Shown here: positions 60,893 through 64,000 of the stretch, piece after piece
Position numbering within the stretch: the stretch's first letter is position 1
Layout: each line of letters starts with the position of its first letter
Assembly: GCF_000282615.1 (NCBI RefSeq)
Contig: NZ_AKIY01000188.1
Span: 1 to 64,000, forward strand
Direction of reading: 5' to 3'
Length of the DNA: 64,000 nt
DNA from: Bradyrhizobium sp. YR681
Lineage (GTDB): Bacteria; Pseudomonadota; Alphaproteobacteria; Rhizobiales; Xanthobacteraceae
Notes under the pieces: model-generated
Database searches by the model: none
Seen by the model: the letters and a program-made list of their open reading frames with translations, nothing else
What the model was told of the DNA's origin: nothing
Program-made: the position numbers and the translations under genes

Positions 60893-61654
60893 ATGTTGTT
60901 GAAGGATCAGGCAGCCATCGTCACCGGCGGCGCATCGGGACTGGGTGCCGCGACCGCGCGAAAACTGGCAGCGCAGGGCGCCAGGGTCGCGGTCTTCGAC
61001 CTCAATGCCAAGCTTGCGGAAACCGTCGCCGCCGAGATCAAGGGCATCGCCGTAACCTGCGACGTCTCCGACGCCGCCTCCGCTGAAGCCGCGATCGCGC
61101 AGGCGACCAAGGCCCTCGGCGCGCCGCGGGTGCTGGTCAATTGCGCGGGCATCGGCGTTGCCAAGCGCGTGGTCGGCCGCGACGGCCCGATGGCGCTCGC
61201 CGATTTCGACAAGGTGATCAAGGTCAATTTGATCGGCACCTTCAACATGCTGCGCCTTGCCGCGACCGAGATGTCCAAGCTGGAGCCGCAGGCGACCGGC
61301 GAGCGCGGCGTCATCATCAACACGGCGTCCGTTGCCGCCTATGACGGCCAGATCGGGCAATCTGCCTATTCGGCCTCCAAGGGCGGCATCGTCGGCATGA
61401 CGCTGCCGATCGCGCGCGAGCTCGCGCAGTTCGGCGTCCGCGTGCTGACGATCGCGCCCGGCCTGTTCCTCACGCCCCTGCTCGCCAACCTGCCGCAGGA
61501 AGCCCAGGACTCGCTCGCCGCCGCGATCCCCTTCCCGCGCCGGCTCGGACATGCCGACGAGTTCGCAGCGCTCGCGCTGCACATGGTCGAGAATTCCTAC
61601 CTGAACGGCGAAGTGGTCCGCCTCGACGGCTCGCTGCGCATGTCGCCGAAGTAA
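60893..61654 (+). CDS. SDR family 3-hydroxyacyl-CoA dehydrogenase type II-like
   Basis: 253 residues. [15 protein letters not shown] cofactor loop, [50 protein letters not shown] (catalytic Ser, Tyr, Lys) and [18 protein letters not shown]. This wording matches the HSD10/3-hydroxy-2-methylacyl-CoA dehydrogenase group. After hydration of a hydroxycinnamoyl-CoA it could oxidise the 3-hydroxyl to a keto group, giving a beta-oxidation route. That role is inferred from position, 26 bases after the ligase. Confidence 0.9.
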   Translation: MLLKDQAAIVTGGASGLGAATARKLAAQGARVAVFDLNAKLAETVAAEIKGIAVTCDVSDAASAEAAIAQATKALGAPRVLVNCAGIGVAKRVVGRDGPMALADFDKVIKVNLIGTFNMLRLAATEMSKLEPQATGERGVIINTASVAAYDGQIGQSAYSASKGGIVGMTLPIARELAQFGVRVLTIAPGLFLTPLLANLPQEAQDSLAAAIPFPRRLGHADEFAALALHMVENSYLNGEVVRLDGSLRMSPK

Positions 61655-61681
61655 TTTCGTAGAGTTAAGGACACGCGAGCC

Positions 61682-62101
61682 ATGTTCGTGAACCGGCGCG
61701 AGGTGCAGATCCAGTGGGGCGACTGCGACCCCGCCAACATCGTCTATTACCCGCGCTATTTCGCAATGTTCGACGATTCGACCTCGACGCTGTTCGAGGT
61801 CGCCGGCTTCTCCAAGCAGGATCTGGTCCGCAAATACGGCCTGGTGGGCATCCCCATGGTCGACACGCGGTCCAGGTTCTACATCCCCTCGACCTATGGC
61901 GACTGGATCACCATCGAAACGAAGATCGAGAGCATCAAGCGCTCGAGCTTCGAGGTGAAACACAACGTCTACAAGGGGGAGGCGCTGGCGATCGAGGGTT
62001 TCGAGACCCGCGTCCTCGTCGGCCGCGACCCCGTTAACCCCGACAAGCTGAAATCGGCACCGTTTCCCGCGGAAATGGTAGCCAAATTCACGGGGAGCTG
62101 A
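61682..62101 (+). CDS. 4-hydroxybenzoyl-CoA thioesterase-type hotdog protein
   Basis: 139 residues. QIQWGDCDPANIVYYPRYFAMFDD carries the Asp (D16) that is catalytic in 4-hydroxybenzoyl-CoA thioesterase, with the same WGDCDPA context. The rest (VDTRSRFYIPSTYGDWITIETKIESIKRSSFEVKHNVY) is the hotdog sheet. It would release 4-hydroxybenzoate for PobA. It follows the SDR gene by 27 bases in one operon. Other aryl- or acyl-CoA substrates are possible. Confidence 0.9.
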   Translation: MFVNRREVQIQWGDCDPANIVYYPRYFAMFDDSTSTLFEVAGFSKQDLVRKYGLVGIPMVDTRSRFYIPSTYGDWITIETKIESIKRSSFEVKHNVYKGEALAIEGFETRVLVGRDPVNPDKLKSAPFPAEMVAKFTGS

Positions 62102-62192
62102 GCCCGGAGCTAAATCGCCGCATCACCGAAAGACGGGGCTGAATTCACGTCCGATTTCTGCTTTCAAACAAAACACGTCAAGGGAGGAAACA

Positions 62193-63344
62193 ATGAAACG
62201 CTTTTACCTGACCGCCGCGATTGCCGCGGCGACGCTTGCCCTGCCGGCCCTGCCGCTACTTGCCCAGACCGCCGAAGTCACCATCGGCATCACCACCACC
62301 ACGACGGGCCCCGGCGCCGCCCTCGGCATTCCCGAGCGCAACGCGCTGGAATTCGTGCCGAAGGAGATCGGCGGCGTGCCGCTGAAGGTGATCGTGCTCG
62401 ACGACGGCGGCGATCCCACCACCGCGACCACCAACGCCCGCCGCTTCGTGACGGAGTCGAAGGCCGACATCATCATGGGCTCGGCGCTGACGCCGCCGAC
62501 CATCGCGGTCTCCAACGTCGCCAACGAAGCCGGCATTCCGCATTTCGGCCTCGCGCCCTTCCCGATCACGCCGGAACGCATGAAGTGGTCGGTGGCGATG
62601 CCGCAGCCGATCCCGATCGTGGGCAAGGTGCTGTATGACCACATGAAGTCGAAGGGCGTGAAGACCGTCGGCTATATCGGCTACTCCGATTCCTACGGCG
62701 ACCTCTGGTTCAACGACCTCAAGGCCCAGGCCGTGCCGATGGGCATGACCATCGCCGACGAGGAGCGCTTCGCCCGTCCCGACACGTCGGTAACCGGACA
62801 GGTGCTCAAGCTCGTCGCCGCCAATCCCGACGCGATCCTGGTCGGCGCCTCCGGCACCGCGGCTGCATTGCCGCAGACCGAGCTGCGCGAGCGCGGCTAC
62901 CAGGGCCTGATCTACCAGACCCATGGCGCTGCCAGCATGGACTTCATCCGCATCGCCGGCAAAGCGGCCGAAGGCGTGCTGATGGCCTCCGGTCCCGTCA
63001 TGGACCCGGAAGACCAGCCGGACGAAGCCGCCACCAAGAAGCCGGGCCTCGCGCTGAACTCGGCCTATGAGGCCAAGTATGGCCCGAACAGCCGCAGCCA
63101 GTTCGCCGGCCATTCCTACGACGCCTTCGAGATCCTGAAGCGCATCATCCCAGCGGCGCTGAAGACCGCAAAACCCGGCACGCCGGAATTCCGCGAAGCG
63201 ATCCGCCAGGCGCTGCTGTCCGAGAAGGAGCTGGCGGCAAGCCAGGGCGTCTACAATTTCACCGAAAAGGACCGCTACGGCCTCGACGAGCGCTCGCGCA
63301 TCCTGCTGACGGTGAAGAACGGCAAGTACACGCTGGTGAAGTAG
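62193..63344 (+). CDS. ABC transporter periplasmic binding protein (CouP-like by context)
   Basis: 383 residues. Signal peptide (MKRFYLTAAIAAATLALPAL, cleaved near LLAQ) then TAEVTIGITTTTTGPGAALG, the type I receptor opening, and VGYIGYSDSYGDLWFNDLKA, ILVGASGTAAALPQTELRERGY. It belongs to the Liv/HBA receptor group but differs from the three tandem receptors at 39566-43620. It is the only Liv-type receptor near the permease-ATPase genes at 45834-49377, so it probably serves them. In R. palustris, CouP binds p-coumarate and relatives. RBS GGGAGGAAAC is strong. Confidence 0.9.
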   Translation: MKRFYLTAAIAAATLALPALPLLAQTAEVTIGITTTTTGPGAALGIPERNALEFVPKEIGGVPLKVIVLDDGGDPTTATTNARRFVTESKADIIMGSALTPPTIAVSNVANEAGIPHFGLAPFPITPERMKWSVAMPQPIPIVGKVLYDHMKSKGVKTVGYIGYSDSYGDLWFNDLKAQAVPMGMTIADEERFARPDTSVTGQVLKLVAANPDAILVGASGTAAALPQTELRERGYQGLIYQTHGAASMDFIRIAGKAAEGVLMASGPVMDPEDQPDEAATKKPGLALNSAYEAKYGPNSRSQFAGHSYDAFEILKRIIPAALKTAKPGTPEFREAIRQALLSEKELAASQGVYNFTEKDRYGLDERSRILLTVKNGKYTLVK

Positions 63345-63368
63345 GCGCAGCGAGAATTTTAAGACGCG

Positions 63369-63396
63369 AGAGCCGGCCCGATGAACCGGCTCTTTT
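63369..63396 (+). terminator. Rho-independent terminator of the catabolic operon
   Basis: Stem AGAGCCGG (63369-63376) / CCGGCTCT (63386-63393), loop 9 bases, followed by TTTT. It lies 24 bases past the binding-protein stop. Confidence 0.8.
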
Positions 63397-63440
63397 GCTT
63401 TCGCTTTAAGAGCCGATTGCGGCTCCGGTGTTGCTGCGCT

Positions 63441-63578
63441 CCCTCTCCCGCTTGCGGGAGAGGGGTGGGGAGAGGGTATCTCCGCAGTGGGACAGACGTC
63501 CGCATTGTCGAGAAGGCCCCCAGAGGAGAAAACCCTCACCCGGCGCGTCGCGCCGACCTCTCCCGCAGGCGGGAGAGG
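63441..63578. repeat. Palindromic intergenic repeat, family D, copy 5
   Basis: Left hairpin CCCTCTCCCGC / GCGGGAGAGGGG, right hairpin CCTCTCCCGC / GCGGGAGAGG, and ACCCTCACCCGGCGCGTCG before it. It fills the gap between the terminator and the convergent GST-like gene. Confidence 0.75.
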
Positions 63579-63606
63579 TTACACCGAGCCCGCGGTTGCC
63601 CCGGCG

Positions 63607-64000
63607 CTACGCCGCCTGCCGCAATGGCGTCCACGCGAACTCCGGATAGTAATTGTCCATCATGCGGTCGACATAGGCGGTGAGATTGCCAAATCCCTCG
63701 GCCCGCTGCCGCAGACCGGACTCGAAGAACGGCGTCAGCATTCCCGCGAGCATGCCGAAGGCGGTGGCATCGACGCCGCAGGGCTTGTTGCCCATCAGAT
63801 AGGCCTTGTCGCCGAGCTGCACCGAGAGCGCGAACAGCGAGCGCACGGCGAGATCGACGTCGTCATCGGGCGCATGGCGGCCGAGGCCGGAGAGCAGATA
63901 GTTCTCGGCGACGCGGAATTGCGCATCTTCGCGCAGCTTCTCGCGATTGTGCTCGGGCGCGCCGTCGAAGAAATGCGACGGCCCCTTGGCGAAGTTGACT
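63607..64000 (-). CDS. Glutathione S-transferase-like protein, 3' part only
   Basis: The minus-strand frame is open from base 63999 to TAG at 63607, 130 residues, and continues past the right edge. It reads VNFAKGPSHFFDGAPEHNRE at the edge, then AENYLLSGLGRHAPDDDVD, LGDKAYLMGNKPCGVDATAF and GNLTAYVDRMMDNYYPEFAW. The GVDATAFGMLAG segment is the helical N-cap of the GST C-terminal domain, as in the GST group related to Fax/metaxin. The thioredoxin-like domain lies outside the window. A start inside at 63846 would cut the domain and is not real. Confidence 0.85.
   Translation of the reverse strand, partial: VNFAKGPSHFFDGAPEHNREKLREDAQFRVAENYLLSGLGRHAPDDDVDLAVRSLFALSVQLGDKAYLMGNKPCGVDATAFGMLAGMLTPFFESGLRQRAEGFGNLTAYVDRMMDNYYPEFAWTPLRQAA

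Overview
The window is GC-rich alphaproteobacterial chromosome, almost certainly Bradyrhizobium. The strongest evidence is a 184-residue membrane-anchored cytochrome c that I recognise as CycM of B. japonicum, lying divergent to kdsB as in that genus. The many long palindromic intergenic repeats and the dense set of aromatic-acid and branched-chain-amino-acid-type (Liv) transporters also fit. I saw no rRNA, tRNA, CRISPR array or transposase gene.

Layout. 1-8000: the end of an NlpC/P60 protein, then a Yej-type peptide ABC operon on the minus strand with two tandem binding proteins. 8197-16934: housekeeping genes (cycM, kdsB, pheA, an LLM flavin oxidoreductase, and metF-metH behind an AT-rich leader). 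17362-20341: small membrane and secreted proteins, a DUF3592 protein, a glutathione transferase (GST) and a remnant of a second GST. 20509-23929: a broken DUF6636 gene followed by an AT-rich four-gene cassette (winged-helix-like protein, HEPN-like RX4H protein, four-helix membrane protein, secreted orphan). This is the clearest foreign segment and the best candidate for an undescribed system. 23930-35059: GNAT acetyltransferase, glycerol kinase, then a fatty-acid beta-oxidation block on the minus strand (SDR, two acyl-CoA dehydrogenases, thiolase, acyl-CoA ligase, FadB-like fusion). An IclR regulator diverges from it, and a perfect 9-1-9 palindrome lies between them. 36120-43620: a complete Liv-type ABC operon followed by three paralogous binding proteins in a row, each with its own terminator.

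43793-63344: glycerate kinase, then a locus that resembles the hydroxycinnamate (cou/tar) locus of Rhodopseudomonas palustris: a MarR regulator, ABC permease and ATPase genes, a TRAP transporter, a crotonase, a feruloyl-CoA synthase, an SDR, a hotdog thioesterase and a binding protein. pobA (4-hydroxybenzoate 3-monooxygenase) sits inside it, so the locus can be read as uptake of p-coumarate or ferulate, CoA activation, side-chain shortening to 4-hydroxybenzoate, and ring hydroxylation. A RelE/ParE toxin-antitoxin pair with an apparently leaderless promoter interrupts the cluster. The window ends inside another GST-like gene.

Between genes lie at least five families of long inverted repeats. 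Several copies begin 1-2 bases after a stop codon or sit between convergent genes, so they may serve as terminators as well as mobile palindromes.
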